Positions 32,476 through 38,607 of a stretch of DNA of 42,577 nt are shown piece by piece. Position numbers and translations under genes: made by a program. The notes beneath the pieces were generated by a model. That model saw nothing but the letters and a program-made list of their open reading frames with translations. It did no database searches and had not been told where the DNA came from. This stretch comes from a virus. The stretch covers positions 1-42,577 of IMG/VR virus record IMGVR_UViG_3300028837_000409. One strand, given 5' to 3'. Position 1 is the first letter of the stretch; each line of letters begins with the position of its first letter.

Positions 32476-32880
32476 ATGGCGAAAACAGGCGATGTCGAGT
32501 TCAATATCAATGTAAATACTGTGTACAACTATATGTTGGTTGAGCGAGACGGGAGGAAGGCATGGGGTCTTCAGCAACTATATCGGGTCACACCATCCTT
32601 GATTAAAACCAAGCTTGATATGATTATCGAGGCAAAACCATCCATGCGACAAGTAGACGGGAATGTAATCGTTACCAGGGATATAGCAAATGTGATTACT
32701 GAGCTCAGAACACTGTCAGATGCAACTAGTGTGATAGCACTAGATGGCTTCGATGGACAAACGTACAATGTTCTATTTGACCCGAAGGCAACTACAATAA
32801 CACAGGTACTAGACGAAACTGGTCGTGAGACGCAGCGTTACGAAGTTGCCATATCTTGTTGGGGCTTATACACAGCATAG
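32476..32880 (+). CDS. baseplate-like small protein, paralogue B (134 aa)
   Basis: Same layout as the preceding gene: VNTVYNYMLVERDGRKAW, a helical centre, GFDGQTYNVLFDPKATTI and a C-terminal SCWGLYTA. The shared ends and differing middle point to duplication followed by divergence. A strong AAAGGAGGT ribosome site is present. Confidence 0.5.
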   Translation: MAKTGDVEFNINVNTVYNYMLVERDGRKAWGLQQLYRVTPSLIKTKLDMIIEAKPSMRQVDGNVIVTRDIANVITELRTLSDATSVIALDGFDGQTYNVLFDPKATTITQVLDETGRETQRYEVAISCWGLYTA

Positions 32881-32891
32881 CGAGAAATGAG

Positions 32892-33146
32892 ATGCCGAAG
32901 GGAAATCACGATAATCACCCCAACAAAAAGTATGCCCAAGTTAAAGACCTAGAACGGTTAGAGGGCAAGTTCGACAAGTTCCTTGATAATGAGCATCCTC
33001 ATCTTGTCGAGAAAGTTGACGACGTGCTTGGCAAAGTTTCTCGCATGAATCGCCAGCAGTGGATTACCACTGGCATACTTATCGTGGGTGTTCCCCTTCT
33101 GATCATGTTAGTGCAAATGGTCATTCAGGGCTTTATCAAGCCCTAA
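32892..33146 (+). CDS. single-span membrane protein with N-terminal coiled coil, XhlA/holin-like (84 aa)
   Basis: Start at 32892 (MPKGNHD) rather than the in-frame ATG at 32856, which overlaps the previous gene. The N-terminal ~50 residues are charged and coiled-coil-like (VKDLERLEGKFDKFLDNE), then one transmembrane segment (about 57-78, ITTGILIVGVPLLIMLVQMV) and a short basic end. This matches XhlA-type or related small holin/lysis-associated proteins in layout, but no lysin gene is adjacent. Confidence 0.45.
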   Translation: MPKGNHDNHPNKKYAQVKDLERLEGKFDKFLDNEHPHLVEKVDDVLGKVSRMNRQQWITTGILIVGVPLLIMLVQMVIQGFIKP

Positions 33147-33261
33147 ATCCCCTATCATGCACAGAAAGGCACTTTCCTGGCGTTTATTTCCACAATCAAT
33201 ACTATTTCCCAAGGTTATGGGTGAAATATGAAGAATGATAAGGGTTTAGTAAGGAGGGGAC

Positions 33262-33468
33262 ATGGACATAGAAGACAGGCACGAGATTAGGATGATGGTT
33301 AGGGAGGAGTTAGACGAGCGATTCCCAGCGAAGCATTGCTCTGAGTGCAAGGGGTGGCAACGTATGGTGGCGTTCACGAAATACCATGATGAGAAAGACG
33401 AGTACGTGACTTCCTTCAAGTGCCTCTATTGTGGCAGTGAATTTGTAGAAGAGCTACGCAAGGTGTGA
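33262..33468 (+). CDS. small zinc-ribbon protein (68 aa)
   Basis: CSEC followed ~30 residues later by CLYC, flanked by charged stretches (MMVREELDERFP), indicates a one-zinc ribbon. Strong AAGGAGGGG ribosome site. Function unknown; it is the first of several cysteine-pair proteins here. Confidence 0.55.
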   Translation: MDIEDRHEIRMMVREELDERFPAKHCSECKGWQRMVAFTKYHDEKDEYVTSFKCLYCGSEFVEELRKV

Positions 33469-33469
33469 A

Positions 33470-33700
33470 ATGAGATACGGAAACATTGACCAAGGCTTAG
33501 TTTATGGCTATTGCGATGTTTGCGACAAACGGGGTGATGTTAAGGAATTCCGTCAACTGACCGGCAAGGTTGTCCGATTGTGCCTGAAATGCCTTGGGCC
33601 TGGTTATCACCAGCTAGTCAGGAAAAAGACTCATGGCAAGGCTCGACGCAAGGAGGGTGACAAACCGCACCCACCATTTAGGCATACCCAGGTTGATTAG
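33470..33700 (+). CDS. small zinc-ribbon protein (76 aa)
   Basis: YCDVCDKRG then LCLKCLG form a probable zinc ribbon, followed by a basic tail (KKTHGKARRKEGDK) that could bind nucleic acid. Starts one base after the previous stop. Confidence 0.55.
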   Translation: MRYGNIDQGLVYGYCDVCDKRGDVKEFRQLTGKVVRLCLKCLGPGYHQLVRKKTHGKARRKEGDKPHPPFRHTQVD

Positions 33701-33715
33701 GAGGTGGCGCTTCTA

Positions 33716-34084
33716 ATGGCAGAGCATCGAGAGACACTAGAGGAGTTTCTAGGTCAACTGGATTCAGAATTGGAGTTTATTCCTGCTGCTGACTCTGCTC
33801 CTATTAGCGAAGCACTTGCGAAAGCTAAGCGGATATTGGAAGGCTCTGAATGGATAACTCAATTAGATCGAAACTGGATTGAGGCTCTCAAATATCAAGC
33901 TATCAAGTATCTACCGCAATCGAGCGATGTTGCAAACCTCTATATCTTGGCTAACGAGCTGGCTCAAGCAGGATTGCCCCGCGGGGCAGAAATACTACGC
34001 GCTATCTCCTATGGCATGGCATATCAAGCGAGGTTGGGCAAACATTATGAAAGCACAAACGATGAAACGACACCTGGAAAGTGA
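33716..34084 (+). CDS. hypothetical helical protein (122 aa)
   Basis: ATG at 33716 follows AGGAGGT; an in-frame GTG at 33704 is less likely. Mostly helical and acidic (LEEFLGQLDSELEFIPAAD). No family recognised. It is overlapped by the next short gene. Confidence 0.5.
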   Translation: MAEHRETLEEFLGQLDSELEFIPAADSAPISEALAKAKRILEGSEWITQLDRNWIEALKYQAIKYLPQSSDVANLYILANELAQAGLPRGAEILRAISYGMAYQARLGKHYESTNDETTPGK

Positions 34085-34265
34085 CGGCTGGTGGACCATA
34101 GCTAATAAAGGCTGGCCGCTCTATGTCTGTTTCGATGGCAAACAGATTGTCATGGCGTTGATGAAGGAGTGTAAGCGCACAATAGCCAAAGCACTCAAAG
34201 GGAACCTCCGTTGTTATAAGCGTAATGATAAGAACGACTATGAGATGGTGAAGGATGTCGAATAG
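34047..34265 (+). CDS. hypothetical small protein (72 aa)
   Basis: In-frame ATG at 34047 within the end of the previous gene; a start at 33879 would overlap much more. The product, with LESDGWWTIANKGWPLYVCFDGK and a Lys-rich end, is of unknown family. Its stop overlaps the metallophosphoesterase start. Confidence 0.4.
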   Translation: MKAQTMKRHLESDGWWTIANKGWPLYVCFDGKQIVMALMKECKRTIAKALKGNLRCYKRNDKNDYEMVKDVE

Positions 34266-35181
34266 GCTTTTGCCCCCGCGAGAAAGTGAAGAAGCGCTGA
34301 AGTGCATTCAAAGGCACAGCTTGGGAGTTGCCAGAGATACACTCTTCAAAGAGTTTGGAAGAGCATGGGGATTCAGAACAGTTAAGTCGTTCAGTGATTC
34401 CCTCCGGGATACTTGGGAGTTACGGAGACCAGTTCCGGCATCCGAAAAGCATAAATGGGATGACCCACCGAAGTTACATGGCGACATTCTCATCCTTTGC
34501 GACTTACAGATACCATTCCACGATGCCGACTTCATTAACAAATGCATGGATCTAGCTTATGCCTGGGGGATTCTGAAAGGCATCGCCGCTGGGGATATGA
34601 TGGATATGACTGCTTTCTCGATTTTCGCCACAAAGCCAGAGGATACTTGGGCTGACGAACGGGATATGGCGGAACAGATAATGCAAGCGATGACTGATTC
34701 TGTCCCAGAGTGGCTTATGCTTGCCGGTAATCACGAGTATTTTCTTATTAAGAGACTGGCGGAGCAATTCGACATGAAGGATGTCCTTAGATTATTAGAT
34801 AAGCCCAAGGGTTTCACAGCTAGCGATTATTATTTCTGCATTGCTAACGGTGATTGGCGAATTTCACACCCTCGAAATGTAAGCGTCATTCATGGGCGGG
34901 TGGCCCAAAGGCTTGCCACCAAGCTGTCTATGAATGTTGCGTCAGGTCATGGCCATTTGTGGGGCCATGTGCTTAGTGAAGGTGGCAAGTACGATGCTAT
35001 AGATATTGGTGTGTGTTGCGAGCCTACAGCCCTGGATTATGCCTCACAGAGAGACACGTTAAGACCAGCAATGAACAAAGGAGATTTGATCCTGAAGAAA
35101 GTCGATGGGAAGACAATTCCCTATACTTTGCGTCCTGGGATGGATTGGGATGCTATGAGACATCTTTATCAGAGAGGTTGA
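34255..35181 (+). CDS. calcineurin-type metallophosphoesterase (308 aa)
   Basis: The N-terminal ~75 residues are HTH-like/helical; the rest carries phosphoesterase motifs: LILCDLQIPFHD, IAAGDMMDM, MLAGNHEYF, ISHPRNVSVIHG and SGHGHLWGH. First-motif DxH appears as DxQ, so metal binding there may be altered; the others are intact. Such phage enzymes may act on nucleic acids or nucleotides. It ends the late operon, with a strong terminator following. Confidence 0.8.
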   Translation: MSNRLLPPRESEEALKCIQRHSLGVARDTLFKEFGRAWGFRTVKSFSDSLRDTWELRRPVPASEKHKWDDPPKLHGDILILCDLQIPFHDADFINKCMDLAYAWGILKGIAAGDMMDMTAFSIFATKPEDTWADERDMAEQIMQAMTDSVPEWLMLAGNHEYFLIKRLAEQFDMKDVLRLLDKPKGFTASDYYFCIANGDWRISHPRNVSVIHGRVAQRLATKLSMNVASGHGHLWGHVLSEGGKYDAIDIGVCCEPTALDYASQRDTLRPAMNKGDLILKKVDGKTIPYTLRPGMDWDAMRHLYQRG

Positions 35182-35266
35182 ATTTCAGCACGCTGAATGT
35201 CAAGCATAACAGTGCTATGAAGCGAATGTATCCGTAAATTAACTCCGAGCTCGGGTTAATGAACCA

Positions 35267-35307
35267 GCCCCTGGTAGTCCCCCTGCCAGGGGCCCTCTTT
35301 TCTTTTG
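35267..35307 (+). terminator. intrinsic terminator ending the late operon
   Basis: GCCCCTGG (35267-35274) and CCAGGGGC (35286-35293) form a perfect 8-bp stem, followed by a pyrimidine tract with TTTTCTTTT. It lies about 85 bp after the last late gene. Confidence 0.85.
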
Positions 35308-35347
35308 TCAACATTCCACAGGGTCATTGTCAACATTGTATACGATT

Positions 35348-35364
35348 GAATACAATTTGTATTC
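35348..35364. promoter_or_regulatory. 17-bp palindromic operator candidate
   Basis: GAATACAA-T-TTGTATTC is a perfect inverted repeat. An additional TTGTAT half-site lies just upstream (35336-35341). The pattern of several half-sites before a promoter is typical of phage repressor/Cro operators. Confidence 0.55.
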
Positions 35365-35370
35365 ACGGTT

Positions 35371-35389
35371 AAGAAATGAGCGTTTTCTT
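35371..35389. promoter_or_regulatory. second copy of the AAGAAA-type operator
   Basis: AAGAAATGAGCGTTTTCTT differs from the perfect palindrome at 7605-7624 by one missing A and one A-to-G change; the arms here are AAGAAA/TTTCTT. It sits 12 bp before a TTGACA box. Confidence 0.55.
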
Positions 35390-35401
35390 TCCCAAAGAGA
35401 C

Positions 35402-35430
35402 TTGACAAATAAAATAGGCTATGTTAAACT
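35402..35430 (+). promoter_or_regulatory. rightward promoter of the HTH-integrase module
   Basis: TTGACA (35402-35407), 17-bp spacer, TAAACT (35425-35430), the same boxes and spacing as the leftward promoter at 7565-7593. The first gene starts 17 bp after the -10. Confidence 0.65.
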
Positions 35431-35447
35431 TGCAACAGGTGTAGCAG

Positions 35448-35645
35448 ATGGCAACACAAGCAATGCGACAACCTAGAGTAACTTTATCCTTTGACAATGT
35501 ATTTACAGTGGCTGATGCTGCCTCACAACTCCATGTCCATCGCACTACAGTCTATCGGTGGATTAAGTCTCAGCAGATATTGGCTTCAACAATAGGCCAT
35601 ACACTTCTGATACCCAAGAGCGAAGTCGAGAGGTTGAAGGGGTGA
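35448..35645 (+). CDS. excisionase/MerR-type HTH protein (65 aa)
   Basis: FTVADAASQLHVHRTTVYRW followed by a wing (IGHTLLIPKSEVERLKG) is the HTH_17/excisionase pattern. It lies next to attP and the integrase, where a recombination directionality factor or lysogeny regulator is expected. An AGGTG site precedes the start. A distant HTH of the same type is encoded at 6757-6933. Confidence 0.75.
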   Translation: MATQAMRQPRVTLSFDNVFTVADAASQLHVHRTTVYRWIKSQQILASTIGHTLLIPKSEVERLKG

Positions 35646-35902
35646 CTAGGGAAATGGAAGCCAAAGCGTTTGAAAGACTCAGGGAAGCGTTCAAGGACGT
35701 GGCACTTAAACGCTTTGGCTGGGAAATTGACCGCGGTACATTCGATTCGTATATACGAAGTTTTACGGACGGGGACACTTACATCCTGAAATTTGCCTTC
35801 GACTTACTGCCTACCGACATTATATTTATGAGGAAGTTGGCAGGTTTCCCTGAAGAGCCTGGCGTATTCGAGAAAGTCAAGGCTATGTGGAGCGAAGAAT
35901 GA
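35642..35902 (+). CDS. hypothetical protein (86 aa)
   Basis: GTG start overlapping the previous stop. Mixed charged product with ERLREAFKDVALKRFGWEID and a hydrophobic middle (YILKFAFDLLPTDIIFMRKL). No family recognised. It ends 20 bp before the attP core. Confidence 0.5.
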   Translation: MTREMEAKAFERLREAFKDVALKRFGWEIDRGTFDSYIRSFTDGDTYILKFAFDLLPTDIIFMRKLAGFPEEPGVFEKVKAMWSEE

Positions 35903-35923
35903 CTCCTGAGAAAGTGAGCACAA

Positions 35924-35967
35924 GACTTTTAATCAGGGCGTCGTGGGTTCGAATCCCTCACGGCCTA
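35924..35967. other. probable attP core: 3' half of a tRNA-Lys(UUU)
   Basis: The segment reads as an anticodon loop CTTTTAA (35926-35932, anticodon UUU), 3' anticodon stem, variable region, T arm with GGGTTCGAATCCC (35945-35957) and the 3' acceptor strand ending at about 35967. The 5' half of a tRNA is absent: the bases before the loop do not pair with the 3' stem. A tRNA 3' half next to a tyrosine integrase is the classic phage attachment site; after integration it would restore the host tRNA gene. One T-T mismatch (35944/35958) is seen in the T stem. Confidence 0.75.
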
Positions 35968-36061
35968 CTCTCTAATCTTCGATTCCCCATAACAAAACCC
36001 CACAAACTAGGGTATTCCCCCTATAATCCCTTTTGTGTGCTAACGCACAAAGGGGGTACTC

Positions 36062-36898
36062 ATGGAAACAACGAGAGCTATACGTATGTTTTTGGCCAGT
36101 AAGAGGGCAAAAGGATTGAGCGAAAGAACTATCGAGTTCTATAGCTCGAATCTACATCGCTTTGCCCAGGTACATCCTAACTTGCCCGATGATGCTTTCT
36201 TGATTGAGAGCTTTATCGGAGCGATCCCCGGTAGTCAAGAGACGAGGCACGCTTACTATCGTTGCCTCAGGACACTCCATAACTATCTCCTAAAACGGCA
36301 ACTCATCCAATGGAATCCAATGTCTTTAGTAGAACCACCGCGCTTACCACGTAAAGTCATGCCTACTCTAGAGGCGATAGATATTAATCTGTTGCTTCTG
36401 TTTCTAGGGGCCAAGCCACTGAGAGACAGAGCATTGATTACTCTGTTACTCGACACTGGTATCAGGTCAGGCGAACTGGTTGGGCTTAGAGTAGGGGATA
36501 TTCGAGATGGCTCCATTCTCGTTACTGGTAAGACGGGGCAGAGGAAAGTTCCAATTAGTGAGCCTACACAGGGACTACTCAATCAATTGACGTATATGCT
36601 CGACATTTCGAGTTTTGTTTTTGTGGGACAACACGGCAGACTAACCCGAAGTGGCGTTTATCGGCTTATAAGACAATGCCATAAGCAGGTTGGGGTATTC
36701 GGCAGCAAGCTCGGTGCGCACAGAATAAGACATACTTTCGGCCGTCACTACCTTGTGAATGGCGGTGATATAAGAAGCCTCCAATTGATTCTAGGACATT
36801 CTAACATTCACACCACTGAGAAATACGCTTCCTTAGCTGACACAGAAGTGGCAGAGAAGCATAGGCAGTTTAGCCCTTTGAGGAGGGTTTATGCATAA
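36062..36898 (+). CDS. int: tyrosine-type integrase (278 aa)
   Basis: Site-specific recombinase. The N-terminal ~95 residues form a core-binding domain (ERTIEFYSSNLHRFAQ). Catalytic residues read in order are R135 (TGIRSGEL), K157 (TGKTG), H220 and R223 (GAHRIRHTF), H246 (LGHSNIHTTEKY) and Y255, so the enzyme looks intact. It is short, with no arm-binding domain evident. attP lies about 95 bp upstream. A hairpin (TTTGTG/CACAAA, about 36030-36050) precedes the GGGGG ribosome site and could limit translation. Confidence 0.92.
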   Translation: METTRAIRMFLASKRAKGLSERTIEFYSSNLHRFAQVHPNLPDDAFLIESFIGAIPGSQETRHAYYRCLRTLHNYLLKRQLIQWNPMSLVEPPRLPRKVMPTLEAIDINLLLLFLGAKPLRDRALITLLLDTGIRSGELVGLRVGDIRDGSILVTGKTGQRKVPISEPTQGLLNQLTYMLDISSFVFVGQHGRLTRSGVYRLIRQCHKQVGVFGSKLGAHRIRHTFGRHYLVNGGDIRSLQLILGHSNIHTTEKYASLADTEVAEKHRQFSPLRRVYA

Positions 36899-37073
36899 CC
36901 TAAAGATACTTCATAAATATGGTTTTGTCTTAATTAAATTTGATGAATCGCGATCTTTTACGGCAGTAAATTGTCTGCGTGATGGTCATTCTCTTCATGC
37001 GGCAACTGATCCCAATTATCTGTGGTGCTCCAAATGTGGAGAGTATTTCCATATACCAAGCGTAAGAAGGTAA
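36891..37073 (+). CDS. small zinc-ribbon-like protein (60 aa)
   Basis: Start overlaps the integrase stop. The product has a beta-rich N-terminal half and a WCSKCGEYFHIP motif, with another C about 28 residues before. Possibly a small zinc ribbon; function unknown. Confidence 0.45.
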   Translation: MHNLKILHKYGFVLIKFDESRSFTAVNCLRDGHSLHAATDPNYLWCSKCGEYFHIPSVRR

Positions 37074-37080
37074 AGGAATA

Positions 37081-37119
37081 ATGGGCAGAGCTAAGAGGGA
37101 ACGGAGGAATAGGAAATGA
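37081..37119 (+). CDS. possible 12-residue basic peptide
   Basis: MGRAKRERRNRK; ATG 7 bp after the previous stop, with its TGA overlapping the next ATG (ATGA at 37116-37119). It may serve only to couple translation of the next gene. Confidence 0.3.
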   Translation: MGRAKRERRNRK

Positions 37120-37691
37120 AAGCATATCGGTTTGTGACTGATGACCTGAAGAGCCAGCACGGGGACACACGGTGGGTTGTTGGTGAGTGGCAGAAGTGTG
37201 AGGGCAAGTTGGGGTTATGCGCGAATGGCCTCCACGCCTCGAAGAAACCACTTGATAGCCTCAATAATGTGTTTGGCACACGCTGGTTTCTGTGTGAGGT
37301 TAGGGGTAAGGTTTTGGAGGGCAGAGACAAGCTCTGTGCTGAAGAAATGCGTATTCTACAAGAGATTCCCTTATCTATCGTTGTGCAATTCGCTGCTGAT
37401 TGTGCAAAACGAGTTGAGCATTTACAAAACAGTACTGCTACTTCGAATGCCTGGAGGGCTGCTGCTTGGGCTGTTAGGGAGGCTGCTTGGGCTGTTGGGG
37501 AGGCTGCTGGGGAGGCTGCTGTGAGGGCTGCTGGGGAGGCTGCTGCTGGGGCTGTTAGGGAGGCTGCTTGGGCTGTTGGGGAGGCTGCTGGGGAGGCTGC
37601 TTGGGAGGCTGCTTGGGAGGCCGAGCGCAAATGGCAGAATAGACACTTCGTAAACTTAATTAGGAAAAGTCTAAAGTCAACGGAGGAATAG
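37116..37691 (+). CDS. DUF7666-like protein with Ala/Gly/Trp tetrapeptide repeats (191 aa)
   Basis: Residues 1-105 contain KLGLCANGLHASKKPLDSL, a CEVRGKVLEG strand and EEMRILQEIPLSIVV, the pattern of DUF7666-type phage domains (a Cys-x-x-Gly-hydrophobic-His-Ala core). Residues about 110-170 are tandem four-residue units of the AVGE/AAWA/AAGE kind, then a short basic end (KWQNRHFVNLIRKSLK). The protein at 38600 has the same plan with different repeats. The repeats would form a long amphipathic helix. Function unknown. Confidence 0.55.
   Translation: MKAYRFVTDDLKSQHGDTRWVVGEWQKCEGKLGLCANGLHASKKPLDSLNNVFGTRWFLCEVRGKVLEGRDKLCAEEMRILQEIPLSIVVQFAADCAKRVEHLQNSTATSNAWRAAAWAVREAAWAVGEAAGEAAVRAAGEAAAGAVREAAWAVGEAAGEAAWEAAWEAERKWQNRHFVNLIRKSLKSTEE
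37441..37622 (+). repeat. 12-bp tandem coding repeats (GAGGCTGCTTGG-type)
   Basis: About fifteen imperfect 12-bp units rich in GAGGCTGCT and GGGCTGTT. The DNA is repetitive at nucleotide level, unlike the ancient 60-bp array, so copy number should change easily by slippage or unequal recombination. Confidence 0.85.
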
Positions 37692-37716
37692 GAAATAAAC
37701 AAAAGGGGGGACAGAG

Positions 37717-37941
37717 ATGAAACAGTTAACAGCGGAAACACAAGACGAAGTCAGGGCAATTGCGCCTACGTATGGGAACATGCCAGCAGAATCAAAGGGT
37801 ACGGTCTACACGCCGGAAGCACAGATAGAAGCTCTGGTGCGAATAGCTCAGGCAGCAGAGAAGGTAGCGTCTATCTTGGCTGCTTGGGATAACGGTGCGA
37901 GAGTCCTAAGCGTAAGGGTAAGCAATCTTAAGTATTTCTAA
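37717..37941 (+). CDS. hypothetical protein (74 aa)
   Basis: An AAAGGGGGG ribosome site precedes it. Product has a Gln/Glu/Ala-rich helical middle (EAQIEALVRIAQAAEKVASIL). No family recognised. Confidence 0.45.
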   Translation: MKQLTAETQDEVRAIAPTYGNMPAESKGTVYTPEAQIEALVRIAQAAEKVASILAAWDNGARVLSVRVSNLKYF

Positions 37942-37956
37942 AGGGGGGATAAGCTA

Positions 37957-38607
37957 ATGGTTGATAACCCACAGTTAGCAATAATGGAGCTACAAACTAG
38001 GGAATCAAGTCTATTGAAGTGGCTCGGCAATGTCCAGGTCACAACAAGGGAGGAGCAAAAGTACGCTGAGGACATGCTCATTAGTGCCAAGCGTGCTGTT
38101 AAGGAAGCTGAGGAGGCACGGAAAAGACTCACTCGCCCAATTGATGAATCCAAGGCCGGGATCATCGAGATGTTTAAGCCCTACGTGGAGAGGTTGCTAA
38201 AGGGCATTGAACTGCTCAATACAGCTCTCTATCAGTACCACGACAAGCAGCGGATAGAGGCTGAGGCAGTCCGACTAGCGGCACTAGCGGAGCAAGCTGC
38301 TAGGATAGCGGCTGCTGGAGAAGGGGAAATCATAGAACCCCTGGCTCGGTCTACACTACCTGAAGTCAGCAAGACAAGCCACGCTCATCTGGGGACGGTC
38401 ACCTATAGGGGAGGCTACGATATTCAGATTATCCGTCCAAACGATGTGCCCCGCGACCTATGCGAGCCGTCAATGAGCAAAATCACGGCTCGGGTCAAAT
38501 CAGGGATCACCGACATTCCCGGCGTTCTTGTCTCAAAGAAATACGTCTCAGTGGCAAGGACGGAAGGTAGCTACAGGAAAGAGGAAAGTGAGGTCGAGGA
38601 TGAATAA
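37957..38607 (+). CDS. coiled-coil phage protein of recombination-module type (216 aa)
   Basis: The N-terminal ~110 residues form a long coiled coil (TREEQKYAEDMLISAKRAVK, RLTRPIDESKAGIIEMFKPY). A linker follows, then a C-terminal domain with TVTYRGGYDIQIIRPNDVPR and ITDIPGVLVSKK. Proteins of this layout often neighbour single-strand annealing or exonuclease genes in phages. No annealing protein was recognised beside it, but the ssDNA-binding-like gene at 39510 is in the same unit. An AAAGGGGGGA ribosome site is present. Confidence 0.5.
   Translation: MVDNPQLAIMELQTRESSLLKWLGNVQVTTREEQKYAEDMLISAKRAVKEAEEARKRLTRPIDESKAGIIEMFKPYVERLLKGIELLNTALYQYHDKQRIEAEAVRLAALAEQAARIAAAGEGEIIEPLARSTLPEVSKTSHAHLGTVTYRGGYDIQIIRPNDVPRDLCEPSMSKITARVKSGITDIPGVLVSKKYVSVARTEGSYRKEESEVEDE

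Larger units (their letters stand above)
35182..35447. promoter_or_regulatory. intergenic control region between late operon and integration module
   Basis: 266 bp without a gene. In order it holds a near-palindrome centred on CCGAGCTCGG (35245-35254), an intrinsic terminator (35267-35307), two direct copies of GTCAACATT (about 35308-35335), TTGTAT/ATACAA half-sites with a 17-bp palindrome (35348-35364), the AAGAAA-type operator (35371-35389) and a promoter (35402-35430). Confidence 0.7.

Noticed and set aside
35924-35967. Functional tRNA-Lys gene
   Set aside because: Only the 3' half is present; the 5' acceptor, D arm and 5' anticodon stem are missing.
37091-37741. 216-codon minus-strand frame rich in Ala/Ser/Pro
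   Set aside because: It mirrors the 12-bp coding repeats of the rightward gene; the sense gene has overlaps and a DUF7666-like head, the antisense has neither.
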